NCBI RefSeq assembly: GCF_019443105.1
Contig: NZ_JAHZIJ010000019.1
Span: 38,934-102,933 of the forward strand
Source of the DNA: Paenibacillus oenotherae
GTDB taxonomy: Bacteria > Bacillota > Bacilli > Paenibacillales > Paenibacillaceae
Direction of reading: 5' to 3'
Length of the DNA stretch: 64,000 bases
Of this stretch, positions 1 to 9,383 are shown in pieces. Each line of letters begins with the position of its first letter. The first letter of the stretch is position 1. Under the pieces are notes generated by a model. It had not been told where the DNA came from, did not search any database, and saw nothing but the letters and a program-made list of their open reading frames with translations. A program made the position numbers and the translations under genes.

Positions 1-260
1 TCTTCCGACTCCAGCTCAGCATTATGCTCTACCATGGTCCCTTCATCAAGCACCATGTTAAGCCGTTCCCAGGCATTCAACCGGAAATGATGACCGCAGC
101 TCGGGCAAACTTTGAGATTCTTCTCAATTTCCTTGCTGAATTGAATGTTCCCGCATTTGGGACATTTGGACATCAGGCCTTCCGGAATATCCGGCTTCGT
201 TCTCGGTTGGGCGGAAGGTATTGTGGCATATTTTTTTTTATGAAATAAGTCCTTGAACAC
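1..260 (-). CDS. accD: Acetyl-CoA carboxylase carboxyltransferase beta subunit, N-terminal part (cut by window edge)
   Basis: Only the first ~86 codons are present; the gene runs off the left edge. The product begins VFKDLFHKKKYATIP and carries a four-cysteine zinc ribbon (CPKCGN followed about 16 residues later by CPSCGHH), which is the hallmark of the AccD N-terminus. AccD with AccA transfers carboxyl from biotin carrier protein to acetyl-CoA in fatty acid synthesis. The start is GTG with AAAGAGGTG about 8 bases upstream. A position downstream of dnaE on the same strand matches the accD neighbourhood of Bacillus. The family is normally about 290 residues, so roughly 200 are missing from view. 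Confidence 0.9.
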   Translation of the reverse strand, partial: MFKDLFHKKKYATIPSAQPRTKPDIPEGLMSKCPKCGNIQFSKEIEKNLKVCPSCGHHFRLNAWERLNMVLDEGTMVEHNAELESE

Positions 261-297
261 AAGAGACACCTCTTTAGCGGCGCAGTAGATTTTAATT

Positions 298-492
298 CTA
301 CCTCTGCGAATTCAAAATGTTGTTCAGCACTTCCTGCACTTCATCCAGTTCGCCGGAAGGGACCAATATTTCGTATTGCTGCTTAGAAACATTAATCGGT
401 CTGATCTTTACGAGAAACCCTTCCTGCGTTAGCCGGTTTTTGATGCTCTCGGCAATTTTTGCTGTCGGCGCAATATAGATAACCGTCCACAT
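298..492 (-). CDS. Small GlnB-like (DUF2007-type) protein
   Basis: A 64-residue protein beginning MWTVIYIAPTAKIAE and containing the segment LTQEGFLVKIRPI then YEILVPSGELDEVQEVL. The pattern of a short beta strand, a helix with 'AESIKNRL', a strand, and a C-terminal helix resembles the DUF2007 'putative signal-transducing' fold (ferredoxin/GlnB-like). A good ribosome binding site (AGGGGG, 9 bases before ATG) supports translation. It lies 37 bases upstream of accD on the same strand and probably shares a transcript with it. Its role is unknown; the family assignment is from pattern only. Confidence 0.6.
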   Translation of the reverse strand: MWTVIYIAPTAKIAESIKNRLTQEGFLVKIRPINVSKQQYEILVPSGELDEVQEVLNNILNSQR

Positions 493-713
493 GAAAGGAA
501 CCCCCTGAGCTTAATAAAACTTTATCCAATAAGAAACGGGATAGATTGGAGCCTTCATACTCTCTGACCGCTGCCGTAACAGCCCAAAGGCCCTGCGCTA
601 CACAAATAGATGCTTTCAGGGCATATAATGTCATAATGATAGCATAAATTCGCTTTTCACCGCAACGGCGCATGAATGGAAACCGTTTTTGAAGCCCGTT
701 AATTGCTGTAAGC

Positions 714-1208
714 TTATGGAATTTCAGGTATGGAATATCGCGTTGCCTTGGGATCTTTATGGGCAATTCGCGCAGATGCGGCTGCGGCGACACCAGCTAC
801 TAGATCGTCGAGAAACACATGGATATGCTGGCCCTTCTCATTGAGCGTGCGTATAATTCCCGGCTTGACTTTGTCCAGATAACCAAAGCTCGTGAGACCG
901 ATCATCCCGTACACATTCGTGATCCCCAGCGCAAGCGTCTCGTCCACGCCAAATAACGATTCGTCCGCTTCCATGATCGCTTGCAGCGGGGCTGGAAGCA
1001 GCTTCTGCTCCGCAAGCTCGTCTAATGCAATACCGGTAAAAAGCGCATATTGCACTTCCCGCTTGGACAACACCGTATGCACACTATCTTCGCACTCCTC
1101 AAGCGACAGGCTCGGATTGTACGGACTTTGCAGCGAATAAACAATCTCCGCAATATTGGCAACTGTTACACCGCGTCTTTCCAGCCATTTCTCCATTTCG
1201 GACGACAC
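714..1208 (-). CDS. Phosphatidylglycerophosphatase A-family protein (YutG-like)
   Basis: The sequence closely follows the Bacillus YutG/PgpA pattern: WLERRGVTVANIAEIVY near the start, 'VLSKREVQYALFTGI', 'ESLFGVDETLALGITNVYG', 'GYLDKVKPGII' and the acidic 'HVFLDDLVAGVAAAASARIAHK' block near the C-terminus. PgpA-type enzymes remove phosphate from phosphatidylglycerophosphate; Firmicute members may act differently. I choose the GTG at 1208 because GGGAG lies 8 bases upstream and the product then starts VSSEMEKW as YutG does. The frame stays open to an ATG at 1286, but that start has no visible ribosome binding site. No transmembrane helices are obvious. It lies downstream of dnaE on the same strand. 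Confidence 0.75.
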   Translation of the reverse strand: MSSEMEKWLERRGVTVANIAEIVYSLQSPYNPSLSLEECEDSVHTVLSKREVQYALFTGIALDELAEQKLLPAPLQAIMEADESLFGVDETLALGITNVYGMIGLTSFGYLDKVKPGIIRTLNEKGQHIHVFLDDLVAGVAAAASARIAHKDPKATRYSIPEIP

Positions 1209-1435
1209 CGCTTCATCTCCCTGCCGCAGCTTGTACGAAGCGAGGCGGAACGTTGTATCATCACAATGATGACACCCGCTTGTCATCGTTCAGCTGGCGT
1301 TAGTTCTGGAGCGAGACAGCCCATAGCCGCGTCAGCGGCATCAGCGCAGAGCTCCGTGTCTCCTAATGTATGCCGGCAAGGTGCAACATGTGCATGTATT
1401 AGCTGGCTATTTTCACAGGATGAATAAATAAGCCG

Positions 1436-4400
1436 TTATTTCACAACTGCTGACCCTTTGCCAAACAGCGATTCAATTTGCAAAATGAGCTCTGGTGATG
1501 GCTTTACGCGAAAAGCGTCACTAAGCGCTACTGTCTTCTGCTTGCTCTCATAGAAAAGCGCTGTCTCCAGCGGGCCTGAACGGCTGGTGAGCAGCGACTT
1601 CAACTGCTCCAAAGCATGCGGCTCCTCTCGTTCAGCAGCGATCTTGATGTAGAGCCGCTGCTGCGGCCTCGGCTTCGCTGCCAGCTCAGGCGCAGCCGAT
1701 GCTCGGCGCCCTGCTGCGCCCCCCTCAGCGCGGCGCTGCGGCTGCGGCGCATCGCCCTGCCGGCGCTCGCCTGCCGCGGGCCCTCCAGCGCCGCTCTGCT
1801 GGCGCACCGCCTCTGCGGGCACTTGCGCTGCCGCCGGCGCAGTCGGCGCCCCTGCTCGCGCAGTTCGTGCGCGAGCCTGCTCCAGCCGCCGGACCTGTGA
1901 CGCAAGGTCCAGCTCCGGACGGCCAAGCGGGACGACGTCCTCGACCAGCAGCTTGAAGTCGTCGTCCTGGTGCTGCACCTTCGCCAGAAGGATGGCGAGA
2001 CTGCCCGGTTCCAGCAGCGCAGCATGCCGCTTCCAAACGGTCGGAAACGCGACCGCTTCGACGCGCATGATGCGATCCTCGACCTCGAGGAACGCCATCC
2101 CCTGCCCTTTGCGCGTCGTGAAAGGCTTCGCTGCTACAATCATGCCTGCGACTATCGCCAAGCCGCCTTCCGGAGCTTCGCCCAGCTCGACCAGCCGGTC
2201 AAGCGGCAGCTCGCTCAGGGACTCCTCATAGTCATCCAGCGGATGGCCGGACAGATAGAGCCCGAGCAGATCCCGCTCCAGCGCCAACAGTTGTCCGGTC
2301 GTATACGGCTTCACATCCGGCACCGCAATGTCCCAGTTCTGCACTTCATCGAATCCGAACATCTCGATCTGCAGCTCCTCGCGCTCCTTGCGCCACTTCA
2401 ACGCCGCCTCCACCGTCTCCTCCAGAACAGCGACAAGCTGTGCCCGATGCTCGGCCAATGTATCACAAGCTCCGGCCTGGACCAGCGATTCCAGCACCCG
2501 CTTGTTCACAACGCGCAGATCAACGCGGCGGCAAAGATCAAGCAGGCTGTCAAACGGCCGCTCGGCACGCTCCTTCAGCAGCGATTCGATAGCCTGTGTG
2601 CCGACATTCTTGATAGCTGCAAGCCCGAATCGAACCGCTCCGTCCACTGGCGTGAAAGTCACATCGCTTTCATTGACATCCGGCGGAAGCACATCGATGC
2701 CCATGCGGCGGCATTCATCAACGAATTCCGCAGTCTTCCACTGATTGCCTGTTACAGAAGCGAGCATGGACGCCATGAAAGGAACAGGATGATTCGCCTT
2801 CAGCCACGCCGTCTGAAAAGCAAGCACGCCATATGCAGCGGCATGCGCACGCGGAAACCCATAATCCGCAAAACGAACGATCATGTCATAGACATAATTC
2901 GCTTCGTCAGCGGAATAACCCTGCTTCAAGCTGCCCTCTACAAAATGCGCACGCTGCTCATCCAGCACCTCGCGCTTCTTCTTCGATACTGCGCGGCGCA
3001 GCAAGTCTGCTTCACCAAGCGAGAAGCCTGCCATGGAAGAGGCAATCTGCATGATTTGCTCCTGATATACAATAATGCCATAGGTGTCTGATAGAATCGG
3101 CTCCAGAGACGGATGCGGATATTCAATCCCCACTGTCCCGTGCTTGCCCTGTATATATTTAGGGATAAATTCCATCGGTCCCGGCCTGTACAGTGCGACT
3201 ACGGAAATAATATCCTCGAAGCCAGTCGGCTTCAGCTCCCGCAGCACCCGGCGGACCCCGGCGGACTCCAATTGAAAAATTCCGGTCGTCTCACCCCGCG
3301 CCAACATCGCATACGTAGCAGGGTCATCGTCTTCAATATGGCGGAAATCAATCGTAATGCCATGCTGCCGCTTCACCCAGTTTACCGTCCGCTCCAGTAT
3401 CGACAGCGTACGCAGGCCGAGAAAATCCATCTTAAGCAGACCTACGGCCTCCAGATGCTCCATGGAATATTGCGTAAGCGGCGTGCTCTCCGTGCCCTCC
3501 TGCAGCGGGACATAATGCGTCAGCGGCTCACCGGAGATGACAACGCCGGCTGCATGAGTGGAAACATGGCGGGGCATTCCCTCCACCTTCAATGCCATCT
3601 TAAACATGCCGTCCGTGCGGGGCTGGCGCTCGCAGGCGTCACGCAGCTCAGGGCTTATCCGCAGCGCTTCCTCAAGCGTGATGCCAAGCTGATGCGGAAT
3701 GAGCTTCGCCGCCCGATCCACCTCAGCGAAGGGCACTGCCATCGCCCGTCCGACATCCCTTACCGCCGCCTTGGCCGCCATCGTTCCGAACGTAATAATT
3801 TGAGCAACATGCTCCTCGCCGTATTTGGCCAATACATAACTGATGACCTCATCACGACGCTCATCATTGAAATCAATATCGATATCCGGCATCGTGATCC
3901 GCTCTGGATTGAGGAACCGTTCGAACAACAGCTTATATTTGAGCGGATCGACATCCGTAATATGAAGCGTGTAGGCGACCAGGCTGCCTGCAGAGGAACC
4001 CCGCCCGGGTCCCGTGCGGATGCCGCTCTCATGAGCAAACCGGATAAAGTCCCACACAATAAGAAAATAATCGCTAAACCCCATGCTGTCGATCACAGAG
4101 AGCTCATACTCCAGACGCTGAACGGCCTTCGCCTTAAAAGCAGGGTCCGCACTCCACTCGGCTCCCCCCGCATAGCGGCTCTCCAGCCCTTCACGGCACA
4201 ATCTCGCCAAATAAGAGGCCGAAGTCATTTCATTCGGTATGGGATGGAAGGAGGGCAGCATCGCCCGCCCGAAGGTCAGCTCCAGCTTGCATTTGGCCGC
4301 GATCTCGACCGTTCTCGCAACTGCTTCAGGCACATGCCTGAACAAGAGGGCCATCTCCTCCGGACTCTTGAGATACATCTGGTCCGTGCCCATCTTCAGA

Positions 4401-5113
4401 CGATCACTGTCCTCCACCGTCTTGCCGGTGCCGATGCAGATCAGCACATCCTGCACGGCGGCATCGGATTCCTTCATATAGTGGACATCATTGGTTGCGA
4501 CAAGGGGGATTCCCGTCTCGCGGGAAAGCTGGATCATCGCCAGCATAACCTTCTTCTGCTCAAGCAGCCCGTGATCCTGAAGCTCCAGATAGAAGTCCTC
4601 GCCAAATATATCATAGTAGCGAAGCGCCGCCCGCCGCGCCTCCTCCATCCGGTCGTGGAGCAGATGCTGCGATACTTCGCCCCCCAGGCAGGAGCTGAGA
4701 CATATAAGCCCTTCCGCATGCGCAGCTAACGATTCCATATCGATGCGCGGCTTGTAATGAAAGCCTTCCAAATGGCCGATAGAGCACAGCTTCATCAGAT
4801 TGCGATAACCAGTCTCGTTGCGGGCAAGCAGAATCAGATGATAGGTCGGATTATCCTTGCGGGTGCCTTTCTCGAATCGCGAGCCCGTCGTCAAGTAGGC
4901 TTCACAGCCGATAACAGGATTTATTCCCCGTTCCAGGCATGCTTTATAGAAAGGAATGGCACCGTACATAACACCATGATCCGTAAGCGCCAGCGCCTTC
5001 ATCCCAAGCTCTGCTGCCCGCGCCACCAGATCGCGGATGCGTACCGCACCGTCGAGCAAACTATATTCACTATGAACGTGCAAATGCACGAATTCACTGC
5101 CCCCGCTCATCAC
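1436..5113 (-). CDS. dnaE: DNA polymerase III subunit alpha, DnaE type
   Basis: Replicative/lagging-strand polymerase alpha of the DnaE class. The N-terminal PHP domain starts FVHLHVHSEYSLLDG (residues ~8-22) and continues with LALTDHGVMYG. The polymerase core has GPGRGSSAGSLVAY, the catalytic PDIDIDF, 'STHAAGVVIS' and 'YRPGPMEFIPKYI'. A helix-hairpin-helix and an OB fold follow (to ~residue 1060). GTG at 5113 and ATG at 5110 are both possible starts, with AAGGA 7-10 bases upstream. At 1225 residues it is about 100 longer than B. subtilis DnaE (1115). The excess is largely an Ala/Arg/Gln/Pro-rich, very GC-rich linker encoded at about 1650-1910, between the OB fold and a small C-terminal domain. 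It is divergent from ytrH, as in Bacillus. Confidence 0.97.
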   Translation of the reverse strand: MMSGGSEFVHLHVHSEYSLLDGAVRIRDLVARAAELGMKALALTDHGVMYGAIPFYKACLERGINPVIGCEAYLTTGSRFEKGTRKDNPTYHLILLARNETGYRNLMKLCSIGHLEGFHYKPRIDMESLAAHAEGLICLSSCLGGEVSQHLLHDRMEEARRAALRYYDIFGEDFYLELQDHGLLEQKKVMLAMIQLSRETGIPLVATNDVHYMKESDAAVQDVLICIGTGKTVEDSDRLKMGTDQMYLKSPEEMALLFRHVPEAVARTVEIAAKCKLELTFGRAMLPSFHPIPNEMTSASYLARLCREGLESRYAGGAEWSADPAFKAKAVQRLEYELSVIDSMGFSDYFLIVWDFIRFAHESGIRTGPGRGSSAGSLVAYTLHITDVDPLKYKLLFERFLNPERITMPDIDIDFNDERRDEVISYVLAKYGEEHVAQIITFGTMAAKAAVRDVGRAMAVPFAEVDRAAKLIPHQLGITLEEALRISPELRDACERQPRTDGMFKMALKVEGMPRHVSTHAAGVVISGEPLTHYVPLQEGTESTPLTQYSMEHLEAVGLLKMDFLGLRTLSILERTVNWVKRQHGITIDFRHIEDDDPATYAMLARGETTGIFQLESAGVRRVLRELKPTGFEDIISVVALYRPGPMEFIPKYIQGKHGTVGIEYPHPSLEPILSDTYGIIVYQEQIMQIASSMAGFSLGEADLLRRAVSKKKREVLDEQRAHFVEGSLKQGYSADEANYVYDMIVRFADYGFPRAHAAAYGVLAFQTAWLKANHPVPFMASMLASVTGNQWKTAEFVDECRRMGIDVLPPDVNESDVTFTPVDGAVRFGLAAIKNVGTQAIESLLKERAERPFDSLLDLCRRVDLRVVNKRVLESLVQAGACDTLAEHRAQLVAVLEETVEAALKWRKEREELQIEMFGFDEVQNWDIAVPDVKPYTTGQLLALERDLLGLYLSGHPLDDYEESLSELPLDRLVELGEAPEGGLAIVAGMIVAAKPFTTRKGQGMAFLEVEDRIMRVEAVAFPTVWKRHAALLEPGSLAILLAKVQHQDDDFKLLVEDVVPLGRPELDLASQVRRLEQARARTARAGAPTAPAAAQVPAEAVRQQSGAGGPAAGERRQGDAPQPQRRAEGGAAGRRASAAPELAAKPRPQQRLYIKIAAEREEPHALEQLKSLLTSRSGPLETALFYESKQKTVALSDAFRVKPSPELILQIESLFGKGSAVVK

Positions 5114-5232
5114 TACACATTCCTTCTTTCAATCGAAACGTCCGTTTTAACCAGTTTATCATATTGCCCTCTCCTAGCCCATAGAATGAAAGGGACAAGT
5201 AGCTCTTCGAATTTATAAAGCGGGTGACCCTT

Positions 5233-5559
5233 ATGGATTCCTTTATGCAAAAATCGGCAATCGACTTCTTCATCGCCTTCGGAGTTGTCTTCGGTGGATC
5301 TATGCTAGCAGGCATTGGTTCTGTGTTCGTGCTGACCACCCCTGCTGTTGTTATGCTTGAAACCGCATCAAGGCTCAAAATATGGGCAGTCGTCGCTGCC
5401 GTCGGCGGCACGATCGATCCGCTAAGAGTGATTGAGAGCAACATGCTGGAGGGCCATCTGCATCCGGTCGCCCTGCAGATCGGGTATATTGCATGCGCTT
5501 TTCTTGGCGCTCACATGGGAACCGAGCTTATTCGCTGGCTCTGCAAGGGAGCAGTCTGA
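5233..5559 (+). CDS. ytrH: YtrH-like sporulation membrane protein
   Basis: A 108-residue, very hydrophobic protein beginning MDSFMQKSAIDFF with about three membrane spans (residues ~10-35, 45-65, 80-103) and the conserved PLRVIESN segment between them. In Bacillus the ytrH-ytrI operon is expressed under a mother-cell sigma factor and is needed for efficient sporulation. I choose the ATG preceded by GGGTGA (5-base gap) rather than the GTG nine bases earlier. It is two bases from the next gene, so translation is probably coupled. Divergent from dnaE, which is the Bacillus arrangement and strengthens the name. Confidence 0.88.
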   Translation: MDSFMQKSAIDFFIAFGVVFGGSMLAGIGSVFVLTTPAVVMLETASRLKIWAVVAAVGGTIDPLRVIESNMLEGHLHPVALQIGYIACAFLGAHMGTELIRWLCKGAV

Positions 5560-5561
5560 CG

Positions 5562-6074
5562 ATGAGAGTGCCCCCCTTTGACCGCTACACATCCTTCACA
5601 CAGGCCGCCGCTGTTGCCTTGATAGGAGCGCTGATCGGAGCTATGGTCTATCATGCCATCTTTCTGATGAACTTCAATGCGCTCCGCAGCACCAATTCCG
5701 AGCTTGAGGACAAGCTGGCAGACTATGAGGACCGAATTCATAAATTGACACAATACAGGAACCAGCATTCTATCATTCACAATGTGCTGCCGATCTTGCT
5801 CGAAACCAGGGAAGACGGAGTGATTAAGAAGAATGTGGATGAGTTGACCAAGGCGGAGCTGAAACGGAGATTAAAGAAAGATCTGAATGTATTCATCGGA
5901 ACGAGCATTTATGATATTGATTCCAATGCAGAGCTGGCCAGACTTCTTCTGAACAGAAAAATATATGAGGCAGGCAGCAAGGAGTACACGGTAGAGATCA
6001 AAACGATGCTGATCGTCGATAATGTGCTCCGCGTCTGGTTTAAAGCCAAATTGTACGAACGTCCGCCCGGTTAG
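5562..6074 (+). CDS. ytrI: YtrI-like sporulation membrane protein
   Basis: A 170-residue protein beginning MRVPPFDRYTSFTQ. It has one N-terminal membrane span (~residues 17-38), then a coiled-coil stretch (NSELEDKLADYEDRIHKL) and a basic/acidic soluble domain. This is the layout of YtrI, the partner of YtrH in sporulation. The ATG lies two bases after the ytrH stop; an upstream in-frame extension to 5493 would lie inside ytrH and is not credible. The C-terminal part with 'RLKKDLNVFIGTSIYDID' is likely extracytoplasmic or intermembrane. Confidence 0.85.
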   Translation: MRVPPFDRYTSFTQAAAVALIGALIGAMVYHAIFLMNFNALRSTNSELEDKLADYEDRIHKLTQYRNQHSIIHNVLPILLETREDGVIKKNVDELTKAELKRRLKKDLNVFIGTSIYDIDSNAELARLLLNRKIYEAGSKEYTVEIKTMLIVDNVLRVWFKAKLYERPPG

Positions 6075-6188
6075 CGGAGCCGCCTCCTTGCGGGCTTGCA
6101 GCATCCATGACTGATTTCGCCAATTCACTGTCTTTCTGTTACAATATTGAGGTACGCAACGAAATAATAAGGAGCTGCACGTCCAATT

Positions 6189-6485
6189 ATGGTTACTGCC
6201 CTGCACTGGATTATTGTTATCGGGATCTGCTTTACATCCCTGCTCTCTGTATTTTTCAGCCTTAAAGCGCGTCGCCAACATGATGTCCGGTTGCGCGGCT
6301 TGTATGCTGCACGATTGAATATGAGCATGGGAATTATGCTTCTGCTTATCGCTATCTTCTTCATGCTGGCTTACAGCGGCTCTACAATAAAAGTGATCAT
6401 CGGATCATTGTTTCTGCTGATCGGTTTGTTCAACCTGTTTGCCGGGCTGCGCAATCACAGCGTCTACAACGCGATGAAGCCCTGA
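6189..6485 (+). CDS. ytpI: YtpI-like membrane protein
   Basis: A 98-residue protein with three predicted membrane helices (residues ~4-24, 45-66, 70-87) separated by the basic loop SLKARRQHDVRLRGLY. Size, topology and position between ytrI and ytoI match the YtpI family of Bacillus, whose function is not established. AAGGAG lies 14 bases upstream of the ATG, which is long, and no better in-frame start is visible. It converges on ytoI with only 11 bases between the stops. Confidence 0.75.
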   Translation: MVTALHWIIVIGICFTSLLSVFFSLKARRQHDVRLRGLYAARLNMSMGIMLLLIAIFFMLAYSGSTIKVIIGSLFLLIGLFNLFAGLRNHSVYNAMKP

Positions 6486-6496
6486 CGGGAGCGCCA

Positions 6497-7843
6497 TCAG
6501 AAGGGATCAATCAGCTGCGCCGTCAGCATCGCTTTGGCGGCCAGCCCGCTCTGATCCTCCAGCTCGATCTCCAGCTTGACGTTTTTGCGGCTCATTTCGA
6601 GCAGCTTGGGCTTTATGGTAACGATACTGTCGAGCTGGACATGCCGGACAAAGTATGTTGTCATGCTTTCGACAACAGGATCCCGTTTGCCGAGCTCCCT
6701 TACAAGCCCATGCATGGCTTGCGTCATCAGCGTAACAAGAACGCCCTCGGATATCGTGCCTAACGAGCCGGACATCTGCGGCGTTATCCGCCCTCTGTAG
6801 ATCCACGCTCCCCCCGGATCACCGCCAATCTTCTCGAACCCGGCGCTTATCAGATCGTCGAATGTATCGCCAGACTCCAGCTGCTTGCCCGTATAACGCA
6901 TAGCCTCCAGCACTTCGCTGCGGCTGAGCGCGGCAAGGAGCTTCCTGTTCTTGTCCACAATTGGCAGCAGGTCAATCCCTTCCGCCGCCATCGTAAGAGC
7001 AGCGGATGCGATGGGAATGTTGGGCGCAGCCGTAATGGGATGGCGGGACATCAGCTTGTCCACAAGCTGGGCCGGAGAAGCACCCTCGGCATCCTTGGCC
7101 GTCATCATTCCGACTACCCGCCTGCGGTCGTCAAGTACAGGGAATCGCGAGCCCCCGGTACGTCCGGACAATTCATGAAATTCGGCGGCGGTCTCACCCA
7201 GACGCATCGTCTCAACCGGACGGCTGTAGGTGACAATATCCTCGACAAGCACAATTTTCTGCTTGATCAAGCGGTCGAACATGGCTCTGTTTATCATGGA
7301 AGCGACGGTAAACGTATCATGCTTGGAGGAAATGATCGGCAGCCCATGATCATCCGCCAGCTTCTTCACTTCATCGCTTGTGCCGAAGCCGCCCGTTATA
7401 AGTACCCCTGCTCCTTGCTCGATGGCGCATCGGTGGGCTTTTTCACGGTTGCCGACAATAAGCAGGCTGCCTGCATCGATATAGCGGACCATCGCATCAA
7501 GCTCCATCGCTCCAATGACGAACTTGTGAAGAGTCTTATCCAGTCCCGCCGCTCCTCCGAATAGCTGGCCTTCTACAATGTCCGCAACCTCGGCAAAGGT
7601 CAGACGATCCAGCGAGCCCCTCTTCTTCCGCTCGATCCGCACAGTACCGATTCTTTCTTTCGTCGTGACAAGTCCTAGCGTCTCCGCTTCTTTAATTGCT
7701 TTGTAGGCGGTGCCTTCACTAACTCCGAGCTCCTCCGCCATTGTTCTGACCGATATTTTCGTTCCAATTCCAAGCTTTCCAATATATAGCATCAAACGCT
7801 CGTGTTTTGTTGGCGCGTCAAAGCCTTGTGGGCCTAAAGTCAC
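6497..7843 (-). CDS. ytoI: HTH-DRTGG-CBS-hotdog regulatory protein (YtoI family)
   Basis: A 448-residue multidomain protein. Residues ~10-70 form a helix-turn-helix (SVRTMAEELGVSEGTAYKAI); ~75-190 a DRTGG domain ('LIVGNREKAHRCAIEQGAGVLITGGF'); ~195-310 a pair of CBS motifs ('MMTAKDAEGASPAQLVDKLMSRHPITAAP' and 'LLPIVDKNRKLLAALSRSEVLEAM'); and the C-terminal ~120 residues a hotdog-like thioesterase fold. This order is that of B. subtilis YtoI (about 440 residues). CBS and DRTGG domains usually sense nucleotides, and the hotdog domain may bind an acyl ligand, so a ligand-controlled transcription factor is the likely role; the regulon is unknown. The upstream 158 bases are shared divergently with the first histidine kinase gene. 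Confidence 0.85.
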   Translation of the reverse strand: MTLGPQGFDAPTKHERLMLYIGKLGIGTKISVRTMAEELGVSEGTAYKAIKEAETLGLVTTKERIGTVRIERKKRGSLDRLTFAEVADIVEGQLFGGAAGLDKTLHKFVIGAMELDAMVRYIDAGSLLIVGNREKAHRCAIEQGAGVLITGGFGTSDEVKKLADDHGLPIISSKHDTFTVASMINRAMFDRLIKQKIVLVEDIVTYSRPVETMRLGETAAEFHELSGRTGGSRFPVLDDRRRVVGMMTAKDAEGASPAQLVDKLMSRHPITAAPNIPIASAALTMAAEGIDLLPIVDKNRKLLAALSRSEVLEAMRYTGKQLESGDTFDDLISAGFEKIGGDPGGAWIYRGRITPQMSGSLGTISEGVLVTLMTQAMHGLVRELGKRDPVVESMTTYFVRHVQLDSIVTIKPKLLEMSRKNVKLEIELEDQSGLAAKAMLTAQLIDPF

Positions 7844-8001
7844 TCAAACTCCCCCAATACTCATACATAATGCTGCTTTTCATATTCCCATTTTAGCAGA
7901 AAACAAGTAAATTAGAGAGTAGAGAGATACATAGACAACTAACAATAGCTATCAACTTAAACGCATAAGCATCATTCGTTAAAAGGGGACAGTACCAAAT
8001 T

Positions 8002-9363
8002 ATGACGTTACCGCCAGATTACTTTTCGAAAACCCTTCAGCTTGTATTTATTATAAATATTCCACAGACATTGGTAGCAATGTGGTTCAGCTTTGTTTGC
8101 ATGGGGCTATTCCCCAAGAACTACGGCAGACGCATTGTGATCTACAGCATTCTGCAATCTATCTATGTCGCGATTCCTTTTCTGATGATCACGACCTGGA
8201 TTCATGCCATCAACGGATTGCTGTCCATGTTCGTTTTTATTTCATTCATTTTCCCGGAATTTAAAATAAAGCTGCGAATTTTGGTGATCTTCTTTATGAT
8301 GATCGTTTGTGCGAGCTTCGAAGTATTTTATAGTTATATCTCGCAATACTTCGGAGGTTACGATGCGGTTCGCTACAATTATCCAGCATTCACAATATCA
8401 ATAGTCTGGCCCGGTATTTGCTTGATTGCCCTCATCACCGGATTCCTGCAATGGAAAAAAATCCATGCTGCGAAACAGATTCGCCAGTTTATTATTCATA
8501 TAAAGTCAGTGCCGTATTTCTTCCTGTTTATACTCCTTATTGTTCAAGTCATTCTTTTCATGCTGTTTTTTGCTCATTTATTTTTCCAACAGTTCCCCAT
8601 TCCTATGCTGCAGGTTGCATTTATAATCATTTTTGGCCTCTTCATCTATATGGCTATCAAAATCATGCAGATCATCGTCAAGCTGCGTATTGAGGGGAGT
8701 TATAAATCTCAGGAGATGTACATTAGCGATCTGAACAAAATGTTCGCCTCCATCCGCGGGCAGCGACATGATTTTGCCAACCATGTGCAGGTCATGTATT
8801 CCATGCTTTCCCTTAACAAATACGACCAGCTCAGAACGTACATGCAAGAGGTCGTGGAAGAGATACAGTCCATGAATGTAGCAATCGTCGAGCTTCCCTC
8901 TCCCGCGCTCGCTGCGCTCATTCAAGCGAAAACAGCCATTGCTCTTGAGAAGAAAATCCGGTTCGATTATCTCATTCATTCGGCCTCCTTAACCTTCAGC
9001 TCCGTCACCAGCATTGATCTCGTGCGGATCATCGGCAATCTTGTCGATAATGCATTTGATGAGGTTGTTAAGCTGCCTCCCGCTGAGCGGGAGGTGCAGC
9101 TGGAGATGTATATCCATAAAGAAGAGCTTTATATTACAGTAACCAATCGGGGAATCATTCTGACCAGCGAAGCCATCGAGCAGATCTTTCGGCCTGGCTT
9201 CACTACCAAAGCAGATGGACATACCGGACTGGGTCTCGCGAACGTACGGGAGCGTGCTGCCAGCTATAACGGCCAAGTAACCGTAGATTCCGACCTTGAA
9301 CGAGGGGTCACGTTTACCATTAAGATACCGAATACAAAACAGACAAAAGCCAAGCAGGCTTAA
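8002..9363 (+). CDS. Membrane sensor histidine kinase, AgrC/Spo0B-like, array copy 1
   Basis: First of six tandem paralogues. The N-terminal ~230 residues hold six or seven membrane spans with short loops, so sensing is probably within or next to the membrane. A linker leads to the H-box RGQRHDFANHVQVMY with the presumed phosphoacceptor His256. The C-terminal GHKL ATPase has an intact N-box (GNLVDNA, Asn346 and Asn350), the D-box analogue ITVTNRG, and the G-box HTGLGLANVRERA. The RHDxxNH motif is typical of the SPOB_a/AgrC/DcuS class. Start ATG has GGGG 13 bases upstream, the same arrangement as its sisters. Copy 1 has the most canonical ATPase domain together with copy 2. No response regulator is adjacent. 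Ligand unknown. Confidence 0.85.
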   Translation: MTLPPDYFSKTLQLVFIINIPQTLVAMWFSFVCMGLFPKNYGRRIVIYSILQSIYVAIPFLMITTWIHAINGLLSMFVFISFIFPEFKIKLRILVIFFMMIVCASFEVFYSYISQYFGGYDAVRYNYPAFTISIVWPGICLIALITGFLQWKKIHAAKQIRQFIIHIKSVPYFFLFILLIVQVILFMLFFAHLFFQQFPIPMLQVAFIIIFGLFIYMAIKIMQIIVKLRIEGSYKSQEMYISDLNKMFASIRGQRHDFANHVQVMYSMLSLNKYDQLRTYMQEVVEEIQSMNVAIVELPSPALAALIQAKTAIALEKKIRFDYLIHSASLTFSSVTSIDLVRIIGNLVDNAFDEVVKLPPAEREVQLEMYIHKEELYITVTNRGIILTSEAIEQIFRPGFTTKADGHTGLGLANVRERAASYNGQVTVDSDLERGVTFTIKIPNTKQTKAKQA

Positions 9364-9383
9364 TTGATGAAGGGGTTTTACTT

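Noticed and set aside
24-248. 74-residue plus-strand ORF
   Set aside because: It lies opposite the start of accD, whose zinc-ribbon motif is clear.
1209-1286. Longer start for the PgpA-like protein at ATG 1286
   Set aside because: No ribosome binding site, and the extension does not match the family; the GTG at 1208 has both.
1970-4729. Large open frames on the plus strand (373 and 538 residues) opposite dnaE
   Set aside because: They are antisense shadows of a well-conserved polymerase gene with no start signal or family motif.
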